Assembly (NCBI GenBank): GCA_902491565.1
Contig: CABUIE010000005.1
Coordinates: forward strand, 83,800 to 147,799
Length of the DNA: 64,000 bases
DNA from: an uncultured Collinsella sp.
Lineage (GTDB): Bacteria; Actinomycetota; Coriobacteriia; Coriobacteriales; Coriobacteriaceae
Direction of reading: 5' to 3'
Below the pieces are notes generated by a model. It was not told the DNA's origin. It saw nothing but the letters and a program-made list of their open reading frames with translations, and searched no databases. This document shows, piece after piece, positions 33,401 through 41,893 of this stretch (positions are counted from its first letter, which is position 1; each line of letters opens with the position of its first letter). Made by a program: the position numbers and the translations under genes.

Positions 33401-34833
33401 TACATGCCCTCATCGTCAGACATACTGCCCGAATCCGCGCTGTAGCCGCCGTCAGCCGTTGCGTCCGCTCCGGTGTCCATGACGAGGGTGTCGCCATCGC
33501 GCAGCTTGGTAACCGGCACGTTGGGGTTAATCTCGTTGCCCTGGTCGTCGCGCTTGACCTGTGTCTTGCCGACTACGGCTTCGTTGTCGTTTTGCGTCAC
33601 GACGGTCACCTTCACGCGGCGGGTCTGCTTGCCCTCGTCATCGGTTGCCACGTTGACATAATAGTGTTCGCCGTCTTCGGTCATGAGCGCCATCGTCGGC
33701 ACCATCACCACATCGTCGAGCTGCTCGGTCACCACCGAGACCTCGGCCGTCATGCCCGGCTTCAGGCGCGCGTCGGGCGCCTCGATGAGGACGTCGACGT
33801 TAAAGGTTACGCTGCTGCTGCCATAGTTGGAGTCGGAGTTTGCCACCGAGGCGATGGCCGTGACCGTTCCCTGGCTCACGATATCCGGAAACGCGGGATA
33901 CGTGACGTTGGCGTTCTGCCCAACGGCGATCTTGGCGATGTCTTTTTCGCCCACCTGCACGGTCACCTTCATCTTGGATAGGTCGGCGATCTGCATGCAC
34001 TGCTTGCCGCCGCTCGTATCGCTTTCGCCCATGATCATGCCGCCTGTTACCGTGGCGCCTACCTTGGCGTTGAGCTCCACGATGCTGCCCGAGCTCGGGG
34101 CCGTGACCGTACGGCTGGCGGCCTTGGCGTTCGCCTGATCGAGGTTTGCCTGGGCCGATGCGAGGCTACGCTGCGCGGCCGATACGGCGTTCGTGTCCAC
34201 TGATGCTGCGGGGGAGCCAGCCGCTGCGGAAGCTCCATCGACGTCCGTCGTTGGGGTGGCCTGCGCGGCGGCTGCGGCTTTCTGCGCGTTGGCGAGGTCT
34301 TCTTGAGCGGCTGTAACTGCACGCTGCGCCTCGGCAACGTTGCGACCGAGCTCGTCGTTTTTAATGGTCATAAGCACGTCGCCCTCGTTGACGGATTGGC
34401 CTGCCTGCACGTTGATCGAATCGACCGTACCGTCGACAGAAGGGGAGACCACTGAGGACGAAATAGGCTTGAGCTGGCCTTTCGCCTCGACGGTCGTGGA
34501 AAACGTGCCCTCGGTCACCATGTCGGTCACAGGTCCGCTGGCGCTCTGCGGCTGCGCATTGAAAACCAGAGTTGCAACAATGCCAATGAACGCGATGGCG
34601 CCAACGACGCCGGCGGCAATACCGCGTCGAATCAGCTTTTTGCGTCGACGTTCGGCACGTTTTGCCTTGAGCTTGGCATATGCCTCTTCATCGGAAATCT
34701 CGGCCGTTTCGTTTATGCGTTCGTTCTGCTTTTCGGCATGAACGTCTGTAATCAGAGGAATCGTTTCGGTGACACCTTCGGGCGTGCGCTCGGTATCATC
34801 TGGGTCCGGGGTGATCGTGGGGGCATTCGGCAT
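33400..34833 (-). CDS. HlyD/MacA-type periplasmic adaptor (efflux RND/ABC subunit)
   Basis: A 477-residue membrane-anchored adaptor. A cytoplasmic N-terminus of ~75 residues is followed by one TM helix (about residues 72-95), a biotinyl-lipoyl-like hairpin, an Ala/Gln-rich coiled-coil (AEAQRAVTAAQEDLANAQKA region), then beta-barrel domains. The C-terminus is Asp/Gly-rich. First gene of the operon. ATG 34833 has AAAGGAGAC upstream; the longer ORF start lacks one. In Gram-positives such adaptors pair with MacB-type permeases for export. Confidence 0.88.
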   Translation of the reverse strand: MPNAPTITPDPDDTERTPEGVTETIPLITDVHAEKQNERINETAEISDEEAYAKLKAKRAERRRKKLIRRGIAAGVVGAIAFIGIVATLVFNAQPQSASGPVTDMVTEGTFSTTVEAKGQLKPISSSVVSPSVDGTVDSINVQAGQSVNEGDVLMTIKNDELGRNVAEAQRAVTAAQEDLANAQKAAAAAQATPTTDVDGASAAAGSPAASVDTNAVSAAQRSLASAQANLDQANAKAASRTVTAPSSGSIVELNAKVGATVTGGMIMGESDTSGGKQCMQIADLSKMKVTVQVGEKDIAKIAVGQNANVTYPAFPDIVSQGTVTAIASVANSDSNYGSSSVTFNVDVLIEAPDARLKPGMTAEVSVVTEQLDDVVMVPTMALMTEDGEHYYVNVATDDEGKQTRRVKVTVVTQNDNEAVVGKTQVKRDDQGNEINPNVPVTKLRDGDTLVMDTGADATADGGYSADSGSMSDDEGM

Positions 34834-34965
34834 AGCGTCTCCTTTATAGAAAGAACCTCCATAAGTATATGCGCCCACCGGTCGGGGCAGGCGCATAAGA
34901 CGGTTTCTTTCGGAACTGTTAGATTAGTCGCAGCAGTTCCATGTTGTATGAATGCGCGCGTTGCA

Positions 34966-36699
34966 CTACGAGTGGACAGCCACGCACAGGCCGACTTTAA
35001 TGCAGTCGTGAAGCGCTTTGGCGTCGGCTAGGCGCAGGTTGATGCAACCGTGGCTGCCGCACCACTTGTACGATTCGGCGTTATCGAAGCTCTTGTCGTT
35101 TTGCCAGGTGGCATCGTGGAAGCCGATCATGTTGCCCTCAAACGGCATCCAGTAGCTCACCGGGCTCTCGTATTTGGGCTTGCCTGTCTCGGGGTCCTTG
35201 GCACCAATCAGCGTGCTCGCGCCGTCGTTGCTGTTGATCTGCCAGACGCCCTCGGGCGTGGCGTCCTCGCCCGGCTTGCCCGAGATAAAGTTGGCCTCCC
35301 ATACGATATTGCCGCTCTCGTCGTAGTAGCGCGCGTGCTGCTCGGACAGATCGACATCGATGTATGCCTTCCAGTCGGGTTCGCCCTTTGCGGTAAAGGT
35401 ATCGGCCTTCTGGGAATACTTAATCTCGATTTCGCCGGTCTGCTTGTTGTTAATGGCGTCCTCGACTTGCTTGGCTAGCGAGCTGCTGTCGATGGACCAA
35501 CCAAAGTCACCGCCTTCGACGGCGCACTGCTTGCCATCGGCGCGCGTCCACCAGCGAGTGGAGCCCACGGTATTAAAGCCGTTGGCGAGCTCGGCTGCCC
35601 AGCTACTGATCTGCGACGTATCGAGCGTGGGGTTGGCCGGATCGGCAAAGCTGATCCACTGCAACACGGAGCTGCCATCAACCTTGCCGGCATCCTCGCC
35701 GTTGAGCTTGAGGGTCACGTTGACGCCCAGGAAGTTGTTGGCGGCATCACATGCGTCCTGAATCTGATCATCTGTCAGCGTTTCATTGAGTGGCTCATAG
35801 GCATCGTTGCCGAGCTTGGAAAGATCTACGGTCTCGGCCAGCGAGGCAAGCTCGAGCTCGGCATACTTAATGACATGCTCGCGGTTGATTTTTTCGTTGG
35901 AGCGCGCCTTCTCGACGGTAAACTTGCCGGCCTGCTCGTCATAGGAGCTATTGGCCTCGAACGTGCCCGAACGGCCCTCGTTAAACTCGTCGATAGCGGC
36001 GCCCAGGTCCTCCTCAAACTTCTTTTGGTCAAAGGTATCGGAGAGCATGGACAGGTCGACGTCTTGATCAAAATCGACTTCGTTGGAGGTAGCAGTTGTT
36101 TTGGTCTTGCCGCTTAAGGATTCCACAAGGCGGACCGGCCAAATAAAGGCTTCGTTGTGGTTGATGATTTCTTTTGCAGCAGCTTCACCGTCGACGATGG
36201 GTTCATCGGACTCGGGCTGATAGGTCCAGCTAAAGTCATCTCCTGTCACGGTGAGTTTATAGTGCTTCCATGCCGAGTTGACCTTGGTGGCGGCAGACGA
36301 CGCGTTGGAGAACGAGACGTCGACGCCGGCGACGGTGGTGTTGGGGTAGGCTAGCTGCGAAAACGCTACGATGCCTACGATATATACAATGACGATAAGA
36401 CCCAGGACGACAAAGAGCGTCGTCTTTTTGCCCGACTTATTGTTGCCGGCGGACTTGCGTGCGGGGCCGCGATCGCCTCGAGCGTGCGTGGGGGGCTGCT
36501 TGGGCGCATTGCCGTTTGCCTGACGCTGCTGACGTTGTTGACGCTGCTGTCGCTGTTGGTTCGGGCGTTGGGAAGCGTTTGCTGCACTACGCTGCTGACG
36601 GTGGCTCGGCGCGATAGGACGCGGCGACTGAACGCTGCCGGTGTGCCTGTTCGGCTGCTGCGGATCGGGAATCAGTTGAGTTCGATCGTTTTGCGACAT
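34966..36699 (-). CDS. L,D-transpeptidase (YkuD) with N-terminal Gln/Arg-rich cytoplasmic tail
   Basis: A 577-residue membrane-anchored peptidoglycan cross-linking enzyme. Residues 1-100 are polar and contain repeated QQR units (RQQRQQRQQRQ). One TM helix lies near residues 103-125. PG_binding_4-like modules follow to about 430. The YkuD domain ends with the catalytic motif SHGCINLRL (Cys nucleophile). It should form 3-3 cross-links or attach proteins outside the membrane. ATG 36699 is preferred over 36708 because AAGGAT lies 9 nt upstream of it. Confidence 0.88.
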   Translation of the reverse strand: MSQNDRTQLIPDPQQPNRHTGSVQSPRPIAPSHRQQRSAANASQRPNQQRQQRQQRQQRQANGNAPKQPPTHARGDRGPARKSAGNNKSGKKTTLFVVLGLIVIVYIVGIVAFSQLAYPNTTVAGVDVSFSNASSAATKVNSAWKHYKLTVTGDDFSWTYQPESDEPIVDGEAAAKEIINHNEAFIWPVRLVESLSGKTKTTATSNEVDFDQDVDLSMLSDTFDQKKFEEDLGAAIDEFNEGRSGTFEANSSYDEQAGKFTVEKARSNEKINREHVIKYAELELASLAETVDLSKLGNDAYEPLNETLTDDQIQDACDAANNFLGVNVTLKLNGEDAGKVDGSSVLQWISFADPANPTLDTSQISSWAAELANGFNTVGSTRWWTRADGKQCAVEGGDFGWSIDSSSLAKQVEDAINNKQTGEIEIKYSQKADTFTAKGEPDWKAYIDVDLSEQHARYYDESGNIVWEANFISGKPGEDATPEGVWQINSNDGASTLIGAKDPETGKPKYESPVSYWMPFEGNMIGFHDATWQNDKSFDNAESYKWCGSHGCINLRLADAKALHDCIKVGLCVAVHS

Positions 36700-36848
36700 C
36701 GTATGCATATCCTTCGATTTTCGCCTTGCGGTTCATCGTGTTTTTACTGGGCTTGCATTATAGCGATTGCCCTGCTGTTTGTGGTACGGAAACGGTGGCA
36801 TTCGAAAGAGCTGGGACAAATGTCCCACCTTTGAGTCGTTCTTAGTCG

Positions 36849-38456
36849 CTATCCGCACACACCGCATTTTGCACAGGCCGAAAGTGCGGCCGGAGCCTGC
36901 GCGATGCCGCCCTTTGCCGTCTCGCGCAGCGTGGCTGGCAACGCGTGGCCCACCGAGAGCATTACATGTGCCATCTGGTCAAACGGCACCAAGCTCTTAA
37001 TGCCTGCGAGGGCGAGTTGTGCCGAGCTAAAGGCCGCTGCTACGCCGATGGCGTTGCGGTTTTGGCAGGGCACCTCCACGAGGCCACCGACGGGGTCGCA
37101 AACGAGACCCAGCAGGTTACTCAGCGCGATGGAACTGGCGTCGAGCGCCTGCTCGGGCGTGCCGCCGAGCATCTGCACCAGCGCGGCGGCCGCCATGGCG
37201 GCGGCGCTTCCCACCTCGGCCTGACAGCCGCCCTCAGCGCCGGCGACGCAGGCGCTTGTGGTGAGGTTGAGGCCGATGGCGGCTGCGCAGTAGAGCGCGT
37301 CCATGACCTGCTCGTCGTCGAGCTGCAGGCGATCGGCGAGCGCCAGCACGCAGCCGGGCACAACACCCGCGGATCCTGCCGTCGGAGCTGCGACGATTAC
37401 GCCCATCGTGGCCGAGCGCTCGAGCACGGCCATGGCGCGGGCTACGGCGTCGGTCTGGACGGCGCCCATCAGGCTCGTGCTCAAATCGTTGCGGCCGGTG
37501 GCATCGACGAGTTTGGCCTCGCCGCCGATAAGCCCGCCGAGCGATCGCTGCGGATTGGCGATGGGGGCCGTGGTCTCCTCGCGCATGACGTCGAGCACGC
37601 GACGCATGGCGTCGACGGCGTGGGCTTCGCCGGTCAGGCGCGCCTCACGCACGGCCATGACGGCGCCGATGCTGAGCCCCAGTTCCTCGCACGCATCGAG
37701 CAGCTGCTCGCCGTCGTCGAAGATCTCCTTGGCCGAGACGCCGGGGGAGAGCGACGAGGCAGAACCGGGGAGCTCGATAAAGGTCGCGTAATCGACATTG
37801 TCGAGCTTGCGTAACATGGGGACGACGGTGTCGTCGGGCGCACCGTCGGTCTCAAAGACGGAGTAGGCCTGGCCGCCCACTTCGGTTCGGTAGGTGCGGC
37901 AGAAGGCGATGTTCACGTGGGCGTAGGCGAGCAGGTTCGTGAGCGCGGCGAGCACGCCGGGAACGTCCTTGTGCGCCACGAAGAGCGTGGAATACATGCC
38001 CGAGATGTCGACGCCGACGCCGTTAATGCGGCTGATGCGCATCTTGCCGCCGCCCAGGCTCTCGCCGCGGACCTGCGCCGTGGCGCCCGTGTCGTCGACC
38101 ATATCGATGTCGACGGTGTTGGGGTGGATGGAGGCGTCGTCGCCCTTGATGTCAAAGTGATATTCGAGGCCCTGCTCGCGAGCGAGGTCGAAGGCCTGCT
38201 TGATGTTCTCGTCATCGGTGTCGAGGCCCAGGATGCCCGCGACGAGCGCACGGTCGGTGCCGTGGCCGCGGTAGGTGTGGGCGAAGGAGTTCCATAGGCC
38301 AAAGGTGACTTTGGCGATGCGGCCTTCTAGCAGGCTGGCGGCAACTTGGGCGCACCGCAGGGCGCCGGCGGTGTGCGATGAGCTGGGGCCGACCATGACG
38401 GGGCCCAAGATCTCGAATGCCGAGGTCGTAGCTAGTGTTTGCGGCTTGCCTGCCAT
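36849..38456 (-). CDS. L-serine ammonia-lyase, single-chain iron-sulfur type
   Basis: A 535-residue 4Fe-4S enzyme converting L-serine to pyruvate and ammonia. The beta domain (residues about 10-220) opens with FEILGPVMVGPSSSHTAGA and includes an ACT-like stretch (VPGVLAALTNLLAYAHVN). The alpha domain carries the catalytic region and conserved Cys residues, e.g. PTAGSAGVVPGCVLA and AGAEGGCQAEVGSA. The C-terminus is CAKCGVCG. Both domains are in one chain, as in E. coli SdaA. ATG 38456 has AAAGGAGC upstream; the longer ORF reads through the repeat at 38482. Confidence 0.92.
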   Translation of the reverse strand: MAGKPQTLATTSAFEILGPVMVGPSSSHTAGALRCAQVAASLLEGRIAKVTFGLWNSFAHTYRGHGTDRALVAGILGLDTDDENIKQAFDLAREQGLEYHFDIKGDDASIHPNTVDIDMVDDTGATAQVRGESLGGGKMRISRINGVGVDISGMYSTLFVAHKDVPGVLAALTNLLAYAHVNIAFCRTYRTEVGGQAYSVFETDGAPDDTVVPMLRKLDNVDYATFIELPGSASSLSPGVSAKEIFDDGEQLLDACEELGLSIGAVMAVREARLTGEAHAVDAMRRVLDVMREETTAPIANPQRSLGGLIGGEAKLVDATGRNDLSTSLMGAVQTDAVARAMAVLERSATMGVIVAAPTAGSAGVVPGCVLALADRLQLDDEQVMDALYCAAAIGLNLTTSACVAGAEGGCQAEVGSAAAMAAAALVQMLGGTPEQALDASSIALSNLLGLVCDPVGGLVEVPCQNRNAIGVAAAFSSAQLALAGIKSLVPFDQMAHVMLSVGHALPATLRETAKGGIAQAPAALSACAKCGVCG

Positions 38457-38481
38457 GGGTGCTCCTTTAATCTGTCCCGTC

Positions 38482-38602
38482 GTCCCGAGGGGCGGGGCAT
38501 AAGGTCGCCTGCTCGGACAGTCCTGCTCGCACGGAGAGCACATTAAGTGCTCTCCGGCTCGTGCGGAACTCGCGATCGACCTTATGCCCCGCCCCTCGGG
38601 AC
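38482..38602 (-). repeat. Constant-core/variable-arm inverted repeat, copy B
   Basis: Perfect 26-bp inverted arms (38482-38507 and 38577-38602, GTCCCGAGGGGCGGGG...) enclose a 69-nt core. Reverse-complemented, the core matches that of copy A (814-881) apart from one compensatory pair change and a short indel region. The arms are unrelated to those of copy A. The core points toward the serine dehydratase gene, whose start is 26 nt beyond the element. The remaining 313-nt gap holds only the metK terminator. Confidence 0.85.
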
Positions 38603-38690
38603 TAAGGATACATGGTAGAAGGGCGCGTGCTGCAAAATTCATTAGCTGGTGACGCAGCGTGGGCTCATATCGAAATATCTTCACCACCGG

Positions 38691-38730
38691 ATTAATAAAA
38701 AAGAAGTACCGCTTGGGGGCGGTACTTCTT
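38691..38730 (-). terminator. Rho-independent terminator of metK
   Basis: A perfect 12-bp stem AAGAAGTACCGC / GCGGTACTTCTT (38701-38712 with 38719-38730) is followed on the minus strand by TTTTTTATTAAT. Lies 39 nt after the metK stop. Confidence 0.93.
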
Positions 38731-38769
38731 TTGGTGCGTTGCTATTTGGCTGCGGCTTTTCTCGTTAGC

Positions 38770-40050
38770 TTACAGACCGCAGGCTGCCTTGAGTTCTTCG
38801 ACTCGATCGGTTTTCTCCCAGGTGAAGTCGGGGTCTTCGCGGCCGAAGTGACCGTAGGCTGCCGTCTTTTCGTAGATGGGGCGACGCAGGTCTAGGTCGC
38901 GGATGATTGCGCCCGGGCGCAGGTCGAAGGTCTTCTCTACGGCTTCAACGATCTTGTCCTCGGCGACCTTAGCGGTACCGAAGGTGTCGACCATGATTGA
39001 GAGGGGCTTGGAAACGCCGATGGCGTAGGCAAGCTCGACTTCGCAGCGGTCGGCCAGGCCGGCGGCGACCACGTTCTTGGCGACCCAGCGCGCGGCATAC
39101 GCGGCGGATCGGTCGACCTTGGTGCAGTCCTTGCCGCTAAAGGCACCGCCGCCGTGACGTCCGTAGCCGCCGTAGGTGTCGACGATGATCTTGCGGCCAG
39201 TGAGGCCCGTGTCGCCCATGGGGCCGCCCACGACAAAGCGACCGGTGGGGTTCACGTAGATGTCCGCGTTGTCCCATGGCATGTTCTCGGCGGCCATGAC
39301 CGGGGTGATGACGTGCTCGATGAGGTCGGCCTTGATCTTGCCCATGTCCTCGATCTCGGCGGCGTGCTGCGTGGAGATGACGATGGTCGTGACCTCGACG
39401 GGCTTTCCGTCCTCGTAGCGCACGGTGACCTGGGTCTTGCCGTCGGGACGCAGATAGGCGAGGGTACCGTCGTGACGCACGACGGCCAGGCGCTCGGCCA
39501 GGCGGCTTGCCAGGTAGTGGGGCATGGGCATGAGGGTCTTGGTCTCGTTGGAGGCATAACCGAACATCATGCCCTGGTCGCCGGCACCGATCAGGTCGAT
39601 CGGGTCGGTGGTAGCGCCGGTCTGGGTCTCGAAGGACTCGTCAACGCCCTGGGCGATATCGGGCGACTGCTCGTGGATGAGGCTCATAACGCCGCAGGTG
39701 TCGCAGTCAAAACCGAACTTGGCACGGTTGTAGCCAATGCGGCGGATAACGCCGCGGGCGATTTCCTGTACGTCGACGTAGGCCTGGGTGCGAATCTCGC
39801 CGGCGACGATGACGGTGCCGGTGGTCACGAGGGTCTCGCAGGCGCAGCGGACGTTCTCCACGTTGGCAGGCACGCCGTTGGGGGCGATGTAGCCCTGCTC
39901 CTGCAGCTCTATTTCTTTGGCGAGGATTGCGTCGAGGACGGCGTCGCTGATCTGGTCAGCGATCTTATCGGGATGACCTTCGGTCACCGACTCCGACGTA
40001 AAGACAAAGGACCCGTGTTGGGGCGGGATGGAACGAAGTTCTTCCGACAT
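38770..40050 (-). CDS. metK: S-adenosylmethionine synthetase
   Basis: A 426-residue enzyme making SAM from methionine and ATP. Blocks: FTSESVTEGHPDKIADQISDAVLDA, GAGDQGMMFGYA, GRFVVGGPMGDTGLTGRKI and GGGAFSGKDCTKVDRSAAY. Slightly longer than the usual ~390 because of inserts. SAM is the methyl donor for all the cbi methylases in this window. ATG 40050 has GAAAGGA upstream, preceded by a terminator-like hairpin. Confidence 0.97.
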   Translation of the reverse strand: MSEELRSIPPQHGSFVFTSESVTEGHPDKIADQISDAVLDAILAKEIELQEQGYIAPNGVPANVENVRCACETLVTTGTVIVAGEIRTQAYVDVQEIARGVIRRIGYNRAKFGFDCDTCGVMSLIHEQSPDIAQGVDESFETQTGATTDPIDLIGAGDQGMMFGYASNETKTLMPMPHYLASRLAERLAVVRHDGTLAYLRPDGKTQVTVRYEDGKPVEVTTIVISTQHAAEIEDMGKIKADLIEHVITPVMAAENMPWDNADIYVNPTGRFVVGGPMGDTGLTGRKIIVDTYGGYGRHGGGAFSGKDCTKVDRSAAYAARWVAKNVVAAGLADRCEVELAYAIGVSKPLSIMVDTFGTAKVAEDKIVEAVEKTFDLRPGAIIRDLDLRRPIYEKTAAYGHFGREDPDFTWEKTDRVEELKAACGL

Positions 40051-40059
40051 GATTGTCCT

Positions 40060-40102
40060 TTCAAAAAACGTGTCCCGGCGACCGTTACCATTCCGCCGGG
40101 CT
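40060..40102 (-). promoter_or_regulatory. Terminator-like hairpin in the metK leader
   Basis: On the minus strand CCCGGCG / CGCCGGG (40074-40100, 13-nt loop) is followed by ACACGTTTTTTG, ending just before the metK ribosome site. It could act as an attenuator. No known SAM-riboswitch core was recognised. Function inferred. Confidence 0.45.
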
Positions 40103-40156
40103 CTCTATGCAAGGGCACATCATAGCGCGTAAATCAAACATTCACACCCTTTCCGC

Positions 40157-40248
40157 ACCTACTCATTGGGGACAGACTTAAATGACCAGCCTTAAATTAA
40201 GAAGGTCCCCAAAGACTGGTCATTTATGTCTGTCCCCAATGAGTAGGT
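40157..40248. repeat. Large palindrome with GGGGACAGAC arms
   Basis: Arms of about 33 bp (ACCTACTCATTGGGGACAGA... and inverted partner, one mismatch) enclose an AT-rich centre around TTAAATTAAG, with an extra internal GGTCCCC. It resembles the palindromes mobilised by REP-associated tyrosine transposases. Only copy seen in this window. It lies in the divergent metK-gltX gap. Confidence 0.8.
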
Positions 40249-40328
40249 CGGTGCCCTTTGTGCGGAGGTTGCTTTGATGCTTTATACTGGTGCGGTTAGA
40301 CATCCATCCTGCAATCGAGGAGATTTCC

Positions 40329-41804
40329 ATGGCATCAGACGTTCGCGTCCGCTTTGCACCCTCACCGACGGGCAAGCTGCACATCGGCGGTGCCCGCACC
40401 GCTATCTATAACTGGGCTTTCGCCCGTGCTAACGGTGGCACGTTCATCCTGCGCATTGACGACACCGACCCCACCCGCTCCACCGACGAGAACACGCAGA
40501 TCATCCTGCGCGCCATGCGTTGGCTGGGCCTGGACTGGGACGAGGGTCCCGAGGTGGGCGGCGACTTTGGCCCCTACGCCCAGACCGAGCGCCTGGACCT
40601 GTATAAGCAGGCCGCCCAGAAGCTTTGGGACGAGGGCAAGGCCTATCCCTGCTTCTGCACCAAGGAGCAGCTCGACGCCGACCGCAAGGCCGCGCAGGAG
40701 CGCAAGGACCCCTTCCAGGGCTATCAGCGCCGTTGCCGCGATCTTGATCCCGAGGAGGCCCGCCGCCGCATCGAGGCCGGCGAGTCCTACGTCCTGCGCA
40801 TTAAGGTGCCCGAGGACCGCGGAGACGTCGTCATCCACGACGCCGTCCACGGCGAGGTGACCTTCGACGCCAAGGAGCTCGACGACTTTGTCATCTTCCG
40901 CTCCGACGGCACGCCCACGTACAACTTCGCGACCGTCGTCGACGACGCCATGATGAAGATCACCCATGTCATCCGTGGCGACGACCACCTGTCCAACACC
41001 CCGCGCCAGGTCATGGTCTACGAGGCCCTCGGCGCGCCCGTGCCCACGTTCGCGCACATCTCCATGATCCTGGGCGCCGACGGCAAGAAGCTCTCCAAGC
41101 GCCACGGCGCCACCTCGGTGGAGGAATACCGCGACGCCGGCTACCTGTCCGACGCCTTCGTTAACTACCTGGCGCTGCTCGGCTGGTCGCTCGACGGCGA
41201 GACCACGATCATCCCACGCGATGTCCTGGCCAGCAAGTTCTCGCTCGACCGCATCTCCAAAAACCCGGCGACCTTCGACCCCAAGAAGCTCGATTGGGTT
41301 AACGCCGAGTACATCAACGGCATGTCCGATGCTCAGTTTGCCGACGAGATCATGGTTCCCGAGCTGCACGAGGCGGGTCTCATCGAGGGTAATGTCGAGT
41401 ACGGCGAGGACTGGATCGACGCGCTTGCCGCCATCGTCAAGCCGCGCACCAAGATGCCGGCCGACGCCGTGACCGTCGCCGCCCCCATCTTTGCTACGGC
41501 CGAGACGCTCGAGTATGACGAGAAGTCCGTCAACAAGGGCCTGGCCAAGGAGGGCATGGGCGCCATTCTGGATGCCGCCAAGGCCGCGCTCGAGGGTGTG
41601 GACGAGTGGGCGGCTGCCAACATTGACGCTGCGCTTGAGCCACTGCCTGAGCAGATGGACCTTAAGAAGCGCGTGGTGTTCCAGGCCGTGCGCGTCGCCG
41701 TCTGCGGCAACATGGTGAGCCCCCCGCTGGGCGAGACCATGGCGCTCGTCGGCCGCGACGACTGCCTGGCGCGCATCGACCGCGCCCGCACGATGGCACT
41801 GTAA
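40329..41804 (+). CDS. gltX: Glutamate-tRNA ligase
   Basis: A 491-residue class I synthetase charging tRNA-Glu (two tRNA-Glu genes are at 6976 and 7075). The HIGH motif is in FAPSPTGKLHIGGARTAIYNW near residue 20. KMSKS appears as KKLSKRHG near residue 257. ATG 40329 has GAGGAG 8 nt upstream; an upstream in-frame start is not supported. Confidence 0.95.
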   Translation: MASDVRVRFAPSPTGKLHIGGARTAIYNWAFARANGGTFILRIDDTDPTRSTDENTQIILRAMRWLGLDWDEGPEVGGDFGPYAQTERLDLYKQAAQKLWDEGKAYPCFCTKEQLDADRKAAQERKDPFQGYQRRCRDLDPEEARRRIEAGESYVLRIKVPEDRGDVVIHDAVHGEVTFDAKELDDFVIFRSDGTPTYNFATVVDDAMMKITHVIRGDDHLSNTPRQVMVYEALGAPVPTFAHISMILGADGKKLSKRHGATSVEEYRDAGYLSDAFVNYLALLGWSLDGETTIIPRDVLASKFSLDRISKNPATFDPKKLDWVNAEYINGMSDAQFADEIMVPELHEAGLIEGNVEYGEDWIDALAAIVKPRTKMPADAVTVAAPIFATAETLEYDEKSVNKGLAKEGMGAILDAAKAALEGVDEWAAANIDAALEPLPEQMDLKKRVVFQAVRVAVCGNMVSPPLGETMALVGRDDCLARIDRARTMAL

Positions 41805-41825
41805 TCGCTGCGCAAACGTTTGTAT

Positions 41826-41861
41826 CCGAGCCCCGTTCACCCCGAGCGGGGCTCTTGTTTC
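41826..41861 (+). terminator. Rho-independent terminator of gltX
   Basis: GAGCCCCG / CGGGGCTC stem with a short loop followed by TTGTTTC, 23 nt after gltX. Confidence 0.85.
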
Positions 41862-41893
41862 TGTAGACGTATGGGATAGGAGGTGCTGGGGCC

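Noticed and set aside
38457..38687. Longer N-terminus for the serine dehydratase
   Set aside because: The extension is a translation of the inverted repeat at 38482-38602 and lacks homology; ATG 38456 has a good ribosome site and matches family N-termini.
40051..40328. SAM riboswitch upstream of metK
   Set aside because: A terminator-like hairpin exists, but no S-box or other known SAM aptamer core could be recognised, so only a generic leader hairpin is reported.
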